A stretch of 64,000 nt of DNA, taken from the NCBI RefSeq assembly GCF_000739935.1, contig NZ_BBJU01000019.1, forward strand, positions 1 through 64,000. Direction: 5' to 3'. Position numbers and translations under genes: made by a program. This DNA is from Agrobacterium rubi TR3 = NBRC 13261. Its GTDB lineage: Bacteria > Pseudomonadota > Alphaproteobacteria > Rhizobiales > Rhizobiaceae. Below, in pieces: positions 7,946-16,517 of the stretch (within the stretch, counting starts at the first letter, position 1; the number at the start of each line of letters is the position of its first letter). The notes below the pieces were generated by a model. That model saw only the letters and a program-made list of their open reading frames with translations. It was not told where the DNA came from and made no database searches.

Positions 7946-10900
7946 TTAAAGCTTCAGGGTCGCGCTCGCCGGGATCCCCAACGGCACCGCCCGCCCAAGC
8001 TGGCGCACCCGGACCGAAAGCGTTGCCTGCGCCGCGCCGAAATCGGTCACCTCGTCGCTCGTGGCATAAAGGCAAGCTGTCTCGCTCACCTCGATTGTTC
8101 GCCGCACCACCTCGCCGGACAGGATTTCTACGCGGTAACGCTCGGCCACCTCATCGAGCGGAATATCGGCAGCGTCCCATCCATCCGCCTCCACGCGCCC
8201 GCGCCGCACCCATGTCAGGCGCACGCCTTGCGTCCCACGCACGCCGCGCAAATGCACCGGTGCTAGGGGCGTTTCCGCCCGCAGCCCCCCCGCAAAGGCG
8301 AACGGCCCGACGCTCGAAATTTGCGCTCCGGCCGCCTCTATGATCCAGTTCAGCTGCAATCCACGCTCGTCTGCGCGCAGCCCCATCGGCACCACGCCCG
8401 CATCCAGCACCACCACCTCCGCTCCCTCGATAGCACCTGTCGCCATCGCGTCCTCGGTGCCCGCAAGCCCGCGCAACAGCCGCGACAACCGCCAGCGATT
8501 GGCCGAAACCTCCTCCGCCCCGGCGAAAGCCGCAATCTCCCACGCACCACCCGCACAGCGAATGGCAATCCGGTTTGCCCCATTCAGCACCGCCAGATCC
8601 GAAGCCGAGGCCAGATCGCCATACGGCAGTGTGATCTCGATTGCGCCAGCCACATTGAACCGCCCTGCAAAACCCCTCGGCACAGCGCTCGCAAGCGCGC
8701 CGATCTTTGCGGGTTGGTCCAGCAACGCCCGCGCCTCGTAGCCTTCGGTTCCAGCCGAAACGGACAGTGCCATGCGCCGCCAAGGCCTGGCCAAGGCCGC
8801 GACCCGGGCAAAGCCCTGCGCCTCACCGGCTTCGTAACGCGGCAAGTCCATCAGCACGATGTCCGGGTCGAACCCACTGGAAGCGCCCCCGCCGCCAGCG
8901 CGCGGTGTCTCCGCATCGCCGGAAAGCGCGACGGCTGCAGGCGCAAACTCCCGCGCCTCGATGCGTCTGACATCCCCGTCCTCGATCCGGCTCACCAGAA
9001 ATCGCCCACTCGGGCCACCCTCAAGCTGCACGCAGTCGCCAGGGTCGAGCGCAATCTCGCTCGGCGCAATCGAAAAGCGCACTGTTCGCCGCGCCAGCCG
9101 GTTATCACGCAACAGCGCTTCCACCGCATTCTGCGCCGTTTCCTGCGCCAGGACCGCGCCCAGATCATAGCGCAGCACCCGGTTACCAGCATGGTCGATA
9201 CGCCTTGAACGCACACTCGCCTGGTCGTAATCCAACGCCGGGTTGAACGCCGTCAGCACCGCCTCCGCTGCGAAATCGCTCTCATGGCCGCGTGCCTCAG
9301 ACCACAGCGCCGTGTCCTCGATATCGGCGAAAGCAGACATCATCGTCGTCTTCGCCGCCGCCCGTCCGCGTGAGACAAACCGAAGTGTCGCCCCGTCCTC
9401 GATCACATCCACCTGAAAGGCTTCCAGCAGCGGCTCCAGCAGGCTGCGCGCTGCCGTCACATCGCCCTGCGCATACCCGCCCACATCGCCTGTTACGGCA
9501 GACACATCGAAATCCGCAAATCCATGATCACCAAGCACCGCCGCAATCAGATCGGCCAAGGTGGTCGCGCCAAGCCTGCCATTCAGCCAGTGTCCCGTGC
9601 GCCAATTGCTGCCATCGCTCCACGCCGCCGTGTCCTGTGGAAACGCTGGATATGGCCGCGCATCCCACGTCCACACGAAAATCCTGTCAGGGTCGACCAT
9701 CCCCGCCAGCGCCGAACCACCCGCCCAATGGTCATGATGCGCCTCCAGAAACCGCCGCTGCTGGCTGTCTGCCCGCATGCGGCTCGAAAAATAGGGATAA
9801 GCGCTTTCGGATGATTTCGGGTCGATGAAGGTGTTGGGCCGGTTCGCGCCCTTGTCGATCGCGGGGCACCCCAACTCGGTGAACCACAGGGGCTTCATGC
9901 CGGGCACCCAGGCGCTCGGTGATGCCAGTTCCGCGCCGCCCACCCGGTCATAATGCCGGTTGCCCCACCAGCCGCGCAAATCCTTGTTGCGATAGACCCA
10001 GTGCTTGCCCTTCAACCCGTCAGAAATCGCGCTGCGCTTGCGGCTCGCGCGGTCTGCATCATCAGCATAATACCAGTCGAACCCCTCACCGCCTTCGATG
10101 CTACGGCCAAACCCCGCCGCATCGTCGGTTCCCCCGAACCCATCCGGGTTACCATCAAGCACATCCTCGTCGCGCCAGTCGGACAGCGGCATATAATTGT
10201 CGATGCCCACGGCATCGATATGCGGGCTCGCCCATAGCGCATCGAGATTGAAAAACACGTCGCCCGACCCATCCGCCGGGTGATAACCGAAATATTCGCT
10301 CCAGTCGGCGGCATAGGTCAACTTCGTCGCAGCGCCCAGCATCCCGCGCACATCGCCCGCCAGCCGCACCAGCTCCTCCACGAAGGGAAACGCCCCGGCC
10401 TGATCCCGCACCCGCGTCAACCCGCGCAGTTCGGAACCGATCAAAAACGCATCCACCCCGCCCGCCTGCTTCGCCAGCACCGCATAATGCAGCACCATGC
10501 GACGATACCCATCGGTGCGGTTGCAGAAGGTCGAGATTTGCGTGCGCGCCGCAGACGTCCGGTCTACGCTCCCTGCCTGCCCCGCTGCTGGATGGCAAGT
10601 AATCTTGCCACGCCAGCCATAGGCATCCTGTTGCAAATTGCCATAGGGGTCCGGCAGACTACTGCCTGCGGGAATATCCATCATAACAAAGGGATAGAGG
10701 CACACTCTCAAGCCCCGCGCCTTCAGATCGGCAATCGCCTGCAACACGCTCGTATCGCTTGGCGTGCCGCCATAGGCCGGGCCGCCATCGCGCTGGCTCA
10801 CCAGCCGTACCTGCCCGCGCCCCATGCCCGCGACAGACCATGTGGCGCTTTCTCGGTCGCGATAGCCCACCTCCACGCCCGGTAAAACATGGCATTCCCC

Positions 10901-11743
10901 GGCGCGCATATCGGTGCCGAACCACGTCACCACCAGCGCCACGCTTTCCAGGTTTGGGCACAGTGCCTGCAATTCGTCGATGGAAGCCTGCCAGTCGGTT
11001 GCCGCCGCCAGCGTGTGGCGGTTCATCACCCGGCTTTCGCCCGCCCCCGTCCGCTCGGACACCGCAACCGTCGCATAACCATGCTCGGTGGCACCGGGTA
11101 TCACCGTCACCGCGCGGATTTGTCCCTCCAGCCTGCCAATGGGCCTGACGACCTCGAACTGCAACAGCGGAATACGATTGCCGAAACCGTCCAGCGGCAA
11201 GCGCTCGAACACCACATAGGACAGGCCACGATAGGCCGGCGCATGTCCCGTTCCCTGCTTCGCCTCGATCAGCGGGTCAGGAAGCTGCGTCTCGCTGCCG
11301 GAGTAAAACCGCATTTCGATGCCGGTCAGGTCCAGCTCCTGCCCGTCGGCCCAAACGCGCCGCACCATCGCCGTCTCACCCTCGCAAAGACCGATCGCGA
11401 TATTGGCGAAATAGCTGAAGGTTTCCACCGTCGTCGTGCCGGCACCCGTGCTCTTGCCGCCCTGCCGTTCCCGCGTCACACTTTCCTCAAACCGCGTTGC
11501 CCAGATCAACGTGCCGCCGATGCGCACCGTGCCATAGGCCCGCGCAATCGCCGCCCCCTCCTCGGCACCGGGAATACGCGCCGTGGAAAGCCGCGCACCG
11601 CTGACGGTCTTCGATGAGGACAACAGCGCATTATCGACCGCACTCCCGGCTAACGCCCCCGCCGCCCGGCCGATGATCGCACCAACAGGCCCGAAAATGC
11701 TGCCAATGGCAGCGCCCGCCGCCTGTAAAACAAGGGTTGCCAT
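7946..11743 (-). CDS. GTA g15: phage tail tip protein with TIM-barrel domain (megatron)
   Basis: Largest GTA tail protein (1265 residues), forming the tail tip that contacts the host surface. It has an N-terminal hydrophobic glycine-rich segment (MATLVLQAAGAAIGSIFGPVGAIIGRAAGALAGS split by helices), then a TIM-barrel-like domain around residues 400-720 (YPFVMMDIPAGSS; WFTELGCPAIDKGANRPN). The C-terminal half, resembling rcc01698, ends with fibronectin-like strands. Length is close to RcGTA g15. It begins 3 bases after g14 ends, so it belongs to the same transcript. Confidence 0.92.
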   Translation of the reverse strand: MATLVLQAAGAAIGSIFGPVGAIIGRAAGALAGSAVDNALLSSSKTVSGARLSTARIPGAEEGAAIARAYGTVRIGGTLIWATRFEESVTRERQGGKSTGAGTTTVETFSYFANIAIGLCEGETAMVRRVWADGQELDLTGIEMRFYSGSETQLPDPLIEAKQGTGHAPAYRGLSYVVFERLPLDGFGNRIPLLQFEVVRPIGRLEGQIRAVTVIPGATEHGYATVAVSERTGAGESRVMNRHTLAAATDWQASIDELQALCPNLESVALVVTWFGTDMRAGECHVLPGVEVGYRDRESATWSVAGMGRGQVRLVSQRDGGPAYGGTPSDTSVLQAIADLKARGLRVCLYPFVMMDIPAGSSLPDPYGNLQQDAYGWRGKITCHPAAGQAGSVDRTSAARTQISTFCNRTDGYRRMVLHYAVLAKQAGGVDAFLIGSELRGLTRVRDQAGAFPFVEELVRLAGDVRGMLGAATKLTYAADWSEYFGYHPADGSGDVFFNLDALWASPHIDAVGIDNYMPLSDWRDEDVLDGNPDGFGGTDDAAGFGRSIEGGEGFDWYYADDADRASRKRSAISDGLKGKHWVYRNKDLRGWWGNRHYDRVGGAELASPSAWVPGMKPLWFTELGCPAIDKGANRPNTFIDPKSSESAYPYFSSRMRADSQQRRFLEAHHDHWAGGSALAGMVDPDRIFVWTWDARPYPAFPQDTAAWSDGSNWRTGHWLNGRLGATTLADLIAAVLGDHGFADFDVSAVTGDVGGYAQGDVTAARSLLEPLLEAFQVDVIEDGATLRFVSRGRAAAKTTMMSAFADIEDTALWSEARGHESDFAAEAVLTAFNPALDYDQASVRSRRIDHAGNRVLRYDLGAVLAQETAQNAVEALLRDNRLARRTVRFSIAPSEIALDPGDCVQLEGGPSGRFLVSRIEDGDVRRIEAREFAPAAVALSGDAETPRAGGGGASSGFDPDIVLMDLPRYEAGEAQGFARVAALARPWRRMALSVSAGTEGYEARALLDQPAKIGALASAVPRGFAGRFNVAGAIEITLPYGDLASASDLAVLNGANRIAIRCAGGAWEIAAFAGAEEVSANRWRLSRLLRGLAGTEDAMATGAIEGAEVVVLDAGVVPMGLRADERGLQLNWIIEAAGAQISSVGPFAFAGGLRAETPLAPVHLRGVRGTQGVRLTWVRRGRVEADGWDAADIPLDEVAERYRVEILSGEVVRRTIEVSETACLYATSDEVTDFGAAQATLSVRVRQLGRAVPLGIPASATLKL

Positions 11744-11746
11744 CAG

Positions 11747-12181
11747 TCACATCTCCGGAAATCTAAAAGCGCCGACGATGCGCCGGCGCCAGGAAGGCAC
11801 CAGCGCCGAACGCAGTACCGCCGCACCCTCATAGGCATGAATGAAGTGGTCGCCATCCGCCAAAATACCCACATGCTTTGCCGCAAATTCCGGCCGCCAG
11901 CGAAACAGCAGCATGTCGCCCGGCAGCGCATCCCCCATGCTGGCAACCGGCTGAAAATGCCGCTGTGCCGCCGCCATCAGCCGGTCCTCGCCACTGCGCT
12001 CGGCCCAGTCGCGCGCATAGGGCGGCGGCAATTCCGGCTCGTCACCGTACAGTGCGCGCCAGATACCGAGCACCAGCCCCAGACAATCGCAGCCCACACC
12101 AATGGTGGAAGCCTGATGCCGATAGGGCGTGCCGATCCAGCTTTCGGCCACGGCCAGCACACGTTCTCCCGTATCGCTCAT
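11747..12181 (-). CDS. GTA g14: NlpC/P60 cell wall peptidase
   Basis: Tail-associated peptidoglycan peptidase of 144 residues. The catalytic Cys33 sits in V-G-C-D-C-L-G-L-V and the catalytic His103 in A-A-K-H-V-G-I-L. The chosen ATG at 12181 (MSDTGERVLAVAESWIGTPY) overlaps the g13 stop as ATGA; the longer frame runs backwards into g13. RcGTA g14 has the same fold and place, and locally opens the wall during DNA delivery. Confidence 0.93.
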   Translation of the reverse strand: MSDTGERVLAVAESWIGTPYRHQASTIGVGCDCLGLVLGIWRALYGDEPELPPPYARDWAERSGEDRLMAAAQRHFQPVASMGDALPGDMLLFRWRPEFAAKHVGILADGDHFIHAYEGAAVLRSALVPSWRRRIVGAFRFPEM

Positions 12182-13062
12182 AGGTATATCGCCCCGCCAT
12201 CGTGTTGCGTCCGGCTCGTCACATAGGAATAGGCAAAATCCGCCCCCGGCATATGTGGAAAACCTCGAAAATTCAGATGATTGGCAAACTTCGCCTTGCA
12301 GGTCACAAAGCTCTTGTCGCACCCTGCCGTCACCGTGAACGTGTCTCCCTGCTGCGGCAAAACCTCCAGCGGCAGCCACAACCGAAACGTCGCCACCCCA
12401 TCGCGCAGCGCGTGGTCATCGAGGTCGAAACTGCGGTCTTTGTTCGCTCCGCTGGTAAAACGCATCTTGCCTTGCTTGAAGAACCCATCCGCAAAGGCAG
12501 ATAGTCCAGACATCGTCAGCCGCCCCGCCGCATCGGTTGAAACCACTGCGCCACTGGCCTGAAATGCCGCCACATTGGCACCGCACCTGCCATCGCCCAG
12601 CGCCGCATCGCATCGCCGTCCATAGACCCGCCCCTGCGGCTGGCTCAGCCTGTGCGCAAAGCTACGCAGCTCCGCCGTAAAGGCTCCGCCTGCCCGCGTC
12701 ACCTCGCCAATCTCGCGCACCTTCAGCAGAATGTGCTGCTCCGGTGCCTGCCAGTTCACGAGGTAAAGCTCCACCCGCGCACCATCGAAGCGCCCGGCAG
12801 ACAGATCGGCCTCACTCACCGCCTCGCTGGAAAATCCGCCCGCCACCTCGCCGCTGCTGGCTGCCAGTCCCGTCTCGCTATCGTTTTCACTGGCCTGAAA
12901 ACCGCTCGCGGCCAGATAGGTCACGCCGCCGAAGGTCAGCGGCTCGTCATGCTCGGTAAAGCCCATGATAACGCCATCGCGCAGGCTCACCTTCCAGCAA
13001 TGACACGTCGTCGTCGCCTCGCCCTTAAGATGCGCAGCGAGAGCCGAAGGCACGGTCTTCAT
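12178..13062 (-). CDS. GTA g13: baseplate hub protein (DUF2163)
   Basis: A 294-residue DUF2163/TIGR02218-type protein forming the tail hub in RcGTA. The N-terminal motif CHCWKVSLRDGVIMGFTEHD and the C-terminal cysteine-rich CDKSFVTCKAKFANHLNFRG followed by GFPHMPG are characteristic of the family. In RcGTA g13 cysteines bind an iron-sulfur cluster, and cysteines are present here as well. It overlaps both neighbours by four bases. Confidence 0.93.
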   Translation of the reverse strand: MKTVPSALAAHLKGEATTTCHCWKVSLRDGVIMGFTEHDEPLTFGGVTYLAASGFQASENDSETGLAASSGEVAGGFSSEAVSEADLSAGRFDGARVELYLVNWQAPEQHILLKVREIGEVTRAGGAFTAELRSFAHRLSQPQGRVYGRRCDAALGDGRCGANVAAFQASGAVVSTDAAGRLTMSGLSAFADGFFKQGKMRFTSGANKDRSFDLDDHALRDGVATFRLWLPLEVLPQQGDTFTVTAGCDKSFVTCKAKFANHLNFRGFPHMPGADFAYSYVTSRTQHDGGAIYL

Positions 13063-13691
13063 GGCAAAATCTCCACCAGCGGAATGGACGGAATACGTCC
13101 GGCCTCGAAGGCGCTGAGACTCACATCGATGCGGTCGATATCGAACCGCACAGGCACATCGAACTCGAAGCCTGCCCGAACAGCTGCCCCCGCGGCGGGC
13201 ACATGCCCCGCCGCAAATGTCACCATCCCGGTCGCGTAATCGGTGCTAAAATTCACCGTCGCCACACCATTCACCGAAACCAGAACCGACCCCTCCACCG
13301 GCTTGGCAATCGTCCGCGTCCACCCTCCGCCCGCATCGGCATAGGTCTTCAACAGAGGAAATGCAGCCGTCACCCCATCGCCAGTGCCGATCCGCTGATC
13401 CATGGCGGTGGGTGTCGTCAGCGGCGGGCAGGACCGGAAGTCCACCGGATCACGAAACCGAAACCCATAAAGCTGCCCAACCCGCGCCTCGAAAAACTCC
13501 ATTGCGGCATAAAGGTCACTCACCGAGCGCACCCCCGACCCCGCATCATACGCCCGCCGAGAATTCCGCCACCGCTGGTTCCGGTTCTCCCGCCCATTGG
13601 ACAAATTGACAATATCCGTCCGCCGCACCGGCCCCCCACTGGTCCCCAACGCCAACCGCAGCGGAAACCGCACCTCATGAAATGCTGCCAT
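13059..13691 (-). CDS. GTA g12: distal tail protein (DUF2460)
   Basis: A DUF2460/TIGR02217 protein of 210 residues. The typical opening M-A-A-F-H-E-V-R-F-P-L-R and the block SDLYAAMEFFEARVGQLYGF are present, and the end EAGRIPSIPLVEI is conserved in the family. The start at 13691 is preferred because the upstream 23 codons have no counterpart in the family. In RcGTA the hexameric g12 closes the tail tube. A family A repeat separates it from g11. Confidence 0.92.
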   Translation of the reverse strand: MAAFHEVRFPLRLALGTSGGPVRRTDIVNLSNGRENRNQRWRNSRRAYDAGSGVRSVSDLYAAMEFFEARVGQLYGFRFRDPVDFRSCPPLTTPTAMDQRIGTGDGVTAAFPLLKTYADAGGGWTRTIAKPVEGSVLVSVNGVATVNFSTDYATGMVTFAAGHVPAAGAAVRAGFEFDVPVRFDIDRIDVSLSAFEAGRIPSIPLVEILP

Positions 13692-13753
13692 GGCTCTGAT
13701 TTTCCTGAATTTAAAATGAAATTTTGAGAGCAAACGCTGGCGGCAGTGGGCGC

Positions 13754-13918
13754 GGCTCACCCCCCTCTGGCCTGCCGGCCATCTCCCCCACAGGTGGGGA
13801 GATCGACTTGTGGAGGCCTCTCGGCCATCTCAACGGCTGCGGACAGAACGGGGAGCAAGCGCCCAGCCGATCTCCCTCCTTGTGGGGGATGTCCGGCAGG
13901 ACAGAGGGGGGTGAGCCA
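13754..13918. repeat. Family A palindromic repeat between g12 and g11
   Basis: About 165 bp, with ends ggctcacccccctctgg and acagaggggggtgagcc in inverted orientation and inner hairpin-forming 'ccacaggtgggg' and 'ccttgtggggg' blocks. It lies inside the GTA operon and, with short flanks, fills the 278 bp gap between g12 and g11. Confidence 0.85.
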
Positions 13919-13969
13919 CAAACTCAACGCCAACCGTAAGAAGCGTCTGCCACACCCGCCGCCGCCAAA

Positions 13970-14548
13970 CTACAAACCCCGCTGCCCACGCCCCACGCTC
14001 CGCGCCAGCATCGCCGAAATCTGCCCCTCGCTGCGCCGAAAACTCGCCGCGTCGCTCGCCGTCACATTGAACACGATCTGCGTGCCCCCACCACCACCGG
14101 CAGCAGCCACGCCCAGCGACCCATCCGCCCCGCGCTTCAGCGGCAAAATCGCCTCGCTCCCCGCCTCGCCCATCAGGCCCATATCACCACCCATGGGAAA
14201 AAACGTCGGGCTCGATACCACCCCGCCATTCGCAAACGGCGTCACCCGCCCCGGCACACCTCCATTGGCAAAGGCAAACAGCGATCCCGCCCCTAACGTA
14301 AGGCTGCTCACCGCAGATGACAGCATGTTCTCCAGCGGCTTCAATCCGGCAGACAGCGCAATATTGGAAAGCCGCGTCCCAAGTCCCTGCAACACGCTAT
14401 CCAGCCCCTTGCCGCCAGTGGTCGCCGCCTGCAACGCAGACGTCAGCGCCGAGCCAAACCGCTGCGACCGCCGCTCCAGATCGTCCATCACCTCAGCCAA
14501 AGCCTGCGCCTCATCACGCTGGTCGGCAAAACTCGTCTCATCAACCAT
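13970..14548 (-). CDS. GTA g11: short tail tape measure protein
   Basis: A 192-residue tape measure homologue, short as in RcGTA-type tails. Residues 5-50 are helical (E-V-M-D-D-L-E-R-R-S-Q-R-F-G-S-A-L). The central hydrophobic stretch and the F-A-N-G-G-V-P repeat leading to M-G-E-A-G-S-E-A-I-L-P-L are the family signature. The next minus-strand gene upstream, g10.1, is 730 bp away because a reversed DUF4160/DUF2442 pair lies between them. Confidence 0.9.
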   Translation of the reverse strand: MVDETSFADQRDEAQALAEVMDDLERRSQRFGSALTSALQAATTGGKGLDSVLQGLGTRLSNIALSAGLKPLENMLSSAVSSLTLGAGSLFAFANGGVPGRVTPFANGGVVSSPTFFPMGGDMGLMGEAGSEAILPLKRGADGSLGVAAAGGGGGTQIVFNVTASDAASFRRSEGQISAMLARSVGRGQRGL

Positions 14549-14649
14549 CGGCCTTGCCTTTCTGATTCAATTTGGGAAGCTAGGGGATTGGAATAACGCA
14601 GCAATTGCCACGCCGCTTGAAAAACCCAAGAAGTTAGGTTATTTATGAA

Positions 14650-14838
14650 ATGGTTAGAGTTCTTCGCCAGCATGGAATGCGTTTCGTCATCTACACGGCA
14701 GATCACGAGCCACCTCACGCCCATGTCTACGGCGAAGGCGAAAGCCGCATTGATATCGTCAATCTCAATGTTATCACGCAAGGCGGCATGTCAGACCGGG
14801 ATGTGCGACGAGCGGTAGACGTGATCGAAGAACACTAG
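14650..14838 (+). CDS. DUF4160 family small protein
   Basis: A 62-residue protein with the DUF4160 signature: F-V-I-Y-T, then D-H-E-P-P-H-A-H-V-Y-G, and a C-terminal R-A-V-D-V-I-E-E-H. Such proteins are usually found beside DUF2442 proteins, as here, and the pair is suspected of being toxin-antitoxin-like, though the biochemical role is not established to my knowledge. It is transcribed opposite to the surrounding GTA genes, with the partner gene 31 bases downstream. Confidence 0.82.
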   Translation: MVRVLRQHGMRFVIYTADHEPPHAHVYGEGESRIDIVNLNVITQGGMSDRDVRRAVDVIEEH

Positions 14839-14869
14839 CAACTCTTTCTCGAGACCTGGAGGAAATATC

Positions 14870-15280
14870 ATGGTTGAGATCAGCGATCAGGATCTTGCAC
14901 AGGCAAAAAAGCGCTGGAGTGACGAGCGGGCGGAGCGTCCGGTCCCGAACGCGGTTCGCTTCGATTCCGCTTCGGAACGGGTCATTGTGGATTTCACCAA
15001 TGGTGCATCCTTCATGTTTCCGGCCCACGCGGTGGAGGGGTTGGAACTGGCAACAGCGGCCCAACTTGCTGAGGTCGAGTTATTGGGCGAAACCGGCCTT
15101 CATTGGGAAAGCCTCGATGTCGATTATACCGTCACCGGCCTAATGAGCGGCATATTCGGTAGCAGGGCCTTCATGGAGGCACAAAGCCGTGGCGGAAAGA
15201 GCCGATCGCCCACCAAAGCTGCCGCCAGCCGCGCCAACGGCGCAAAAGGTGGCCGCCCGAAAAAAGCGGCCAAGCCCTGA
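14870..15280 (+). CDS. DUF2442 family protein with AT-hook-like tail
   Basis: A 136-residue protein with a good Shine-Dalgarno sequence (GGAGG, 14861-14865). The DUF2442 core is seen in residues 20-95 (VRFDSASERVIVDFTNGASF; G-L-H-W-E-S-L-D-V-D-Y). The C-terminus is a basic low-complexity tail ending G-G-R-P-K-K-A-A-K-P, which looks like an AT-hook and suggests DNA binding. It is the partner of the DUF4160 gene just upstream. Its stop codon directly abuts the stop of g10.1 on the other strand, with no gap. Confidence 0.82.
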   Translation: MVEISDQDLAQAKKRWSDERAERPVPNAVRFDSASERVIVDFTNGASFMFPAHAVEGLELATAAQLAEVELLGETGLHWESLDVDYTVTGLMSGIFGSRAFMEAQSRGGKSRSPTKAAASRANGAKGGRPKKAAKP

Positions 15281-15502
15281 TCACCCATCCGGAAAAGCCC
15301 GCATCAATCCCTCCAGCCCACCACGATCCAACCCGCCACGCTGCGGCCTCATCCCGCCTGTCATGGCAAAAAACTCTACCGGCGTCAGCGCCCAGAAAAC
15401 CGTTGGAGAAAGCCGCAGCAGGCTCAGGCCCGCATGGATCACCTGCCCCCAGGGAAAGGGCCTTGCGTCCTGCGAGGCATGTGCGCCCGCTGCGGCTCTC
15501 AG
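15281..15502 (-). CDS. GTA g10.1: second tail assembly chaperone frame (rcc01693-like)
   Basis: Short frame, missed by ATG-only gene finding, whose product has the rcc01693-type core P-F-P-W-G-Q-V-I-H-A-G-L followed by RLSPTVFWALTPVEFFAMTGG and ends at TGA 15283-15281. In this frame there is no ATG, GTG or TTG before the conserved P-F-P-W. The only possible start is a CTG at 15502 overlapping the g10 stop (CTGA), preceded by a C5 run. It may be made as a -1 frameshift extension of g10, as in lambda G-GT chaperones. The product is needed for tail assembly in related particles. Confidence 0.75.
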   Translation of the reverse strand: MRAAAGAHASQDARPFPWGQVIHAGLSLLRLSPTVFWALTPVEFFAMTGGMRPQRGGLDRGGLEGLMRAFPDG

Positions 15503-15507
15503 GGGGA
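15499..15507 (-). other. Candidate -1 frameshift site at g10/g10.1 junction
   Basis: Minus-strand sequence T-TCC-CCC-TGA at the end of g10. Slipping back one base at TCC-CCC re-pairs as TTC-CCC and continues in the g10.1 frame as CTG-AGA. The lack of an ordinary start codon for g10.1 supports this; the heptamer itself is not one of the classical strong ones. Confidence 0.45.
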
Positions 15508-15864
15508 AGCGGGTGCCTCCCCTCCGGTGCCGGTTCCAGCGAAAGCCGCGGTCAGGAGGTCTCCCACGATCGTCGCATAGCCGGCAATTCCATTCTCGAT
15601 GCTCATCGCCGCCACATCATCATCCGAAAACACGTTGCCCGCGCCGCGAAGCCCAGCGCCGATGACGCGGATCATGTCTGCCGCCTTCATCCGCCCGCTG
15701 GCAAAGCGGCTGGCCAAACCCGTAAGGTCATCGGCGGCAAAGGCGGTTTCCAGTTCGGCGAGAGCACCCAGCGTCAGGCACAGAATGCGCCGCTCGCCAT
15801 CCAGCACCGCCTCCACCTCGCCGCGCCTGCGGTTCGCCCGCCCGAAATTCGCAGCCCCCATCAC
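15499..15864 (-). CDS. GTA g10: tail assembly chaperone
   Basis: A 121-residue GTA-gp10 family protein (phage TAC type). Typical segments are ANRRRGEVEAVLDGERRILC, then LTLGALAELETAF, and IRVIGAGLRGAG. The ATG at 15864 overlaps the g9 stop as ATGA. The 3' end reads Ala-Ser-Pro-stop over GCT-TCC-CCC-TGA, a possible slippery site into the g10.1 frame. Confidence 0.9.
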   Translation of the reverse strand: MMGAANFGRANRRRGEVEAVLDGERRILCLTLGALAELETAFAADDLTGLASRFASGRMKAADMIRVIGAGLRGAGNVFSDDDVAAMSIENGIAGYATIVGDLLTAAFAGTGTGGEAPASP

Positions 15865-16268
15865 AAGGCTCCAAACGTAATGGCACCCGCCGATTCCAGC
15901 GCGATCTCGAACTGCACCTCGCCATCATGCCGCCCGGAATATTCCAGCGCGGTAATTTGAAACAGTCCTGTAACTATGCCGAAATCCGGGATCACGATCT
16001 GCCAGCCGGGAATGGCACCGGCAAAAAACTGCCCGCGCACCAGCGCGTCACTTTGCTGGTCCTTGAAGATACCCGATGCCGTCAGTCCGGCCCGCTGGAT
16101 ACCAGCCCCCGCCAGCAATTCCCGCCAGCGCCCGGCGCTTTCCGCATCCGTCACGTCAACGCTTTCGGCGTTAAACGCCAACCGCTTCGTGCGCAGCCCG
16201 GCAACGGTCACGAATGCCCCGCCATTATCGATCTTCAGCAGCAGGTCTTTCCCCTTCTGCGCCACCAT
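15861..16268 (-). CDS. GTA g9: major tail tube protein (TP901-1 family)
   Basis: A 135-residue tail tube subunit. The N-terminus MVAQKGKDLLLKIDNGG and the central block V-A-G-L-R-T-K, then SVDVTDAESAGRWRELL, are the TP901-1-type major tail signature of GTAs. The ATG at 16268 has AAAGGA seven bases upstream and is preferred over one five codons earlier. It stacks as the helical tail tube. Upstream lies a family D repeat that separates it from g8. Confidence 0.93.
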   Translation of the reverse strand: MVAQKGKDLLLKIDNGGAFVTVAGLRTKRLAFNAESVDVTDAESAGRWRELLAGAGIQRAGLTASGIFKDQQSDALVRGQFFAGAIPGWQIVIPDFGIVTGLFQITALEYSGRHDGEVQFEIALESAGAITFGAL

Positions 16269-16311
16269 GGTCTGTCCTTTCACATACTAAAAATGAGATG
16301 TGAGACGGCGC

Positions 16312-16503
16312 GGCGGGTTACCTCTCCCCCTGTGGGAGAGGACAGAAAATCACGATCTTAGCATCAGCTAAGTCGTAGATTTTTTAGGTGAGGGGTCCGC
16401 CGCTTGCGCCGAGAAAAACCCCTCACTTGCGATTTCTAACACTTAGCCTCTGGCTAAGATGTTGAAATCGCTTTCTCTCCCACAAGGGGAGAGATAACCG
16501 CCG
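16312..16503. repeat. Family D palindromic element between g9 and g8
   Basis: About 190 bp element with inverted ends (ggttacctctccccctgtgg at the left, and the inverse ending gagagataacc at the right). Inside is a second inverted pair built on 'atcttagcatcagctaag' and 'cttagcctctggctaagat'. Its sequence differs from families A to C. It has no coding capacity. Confidence 0.75.
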
Positions 16504-16517
16504 CAGCCACCCGCGCC

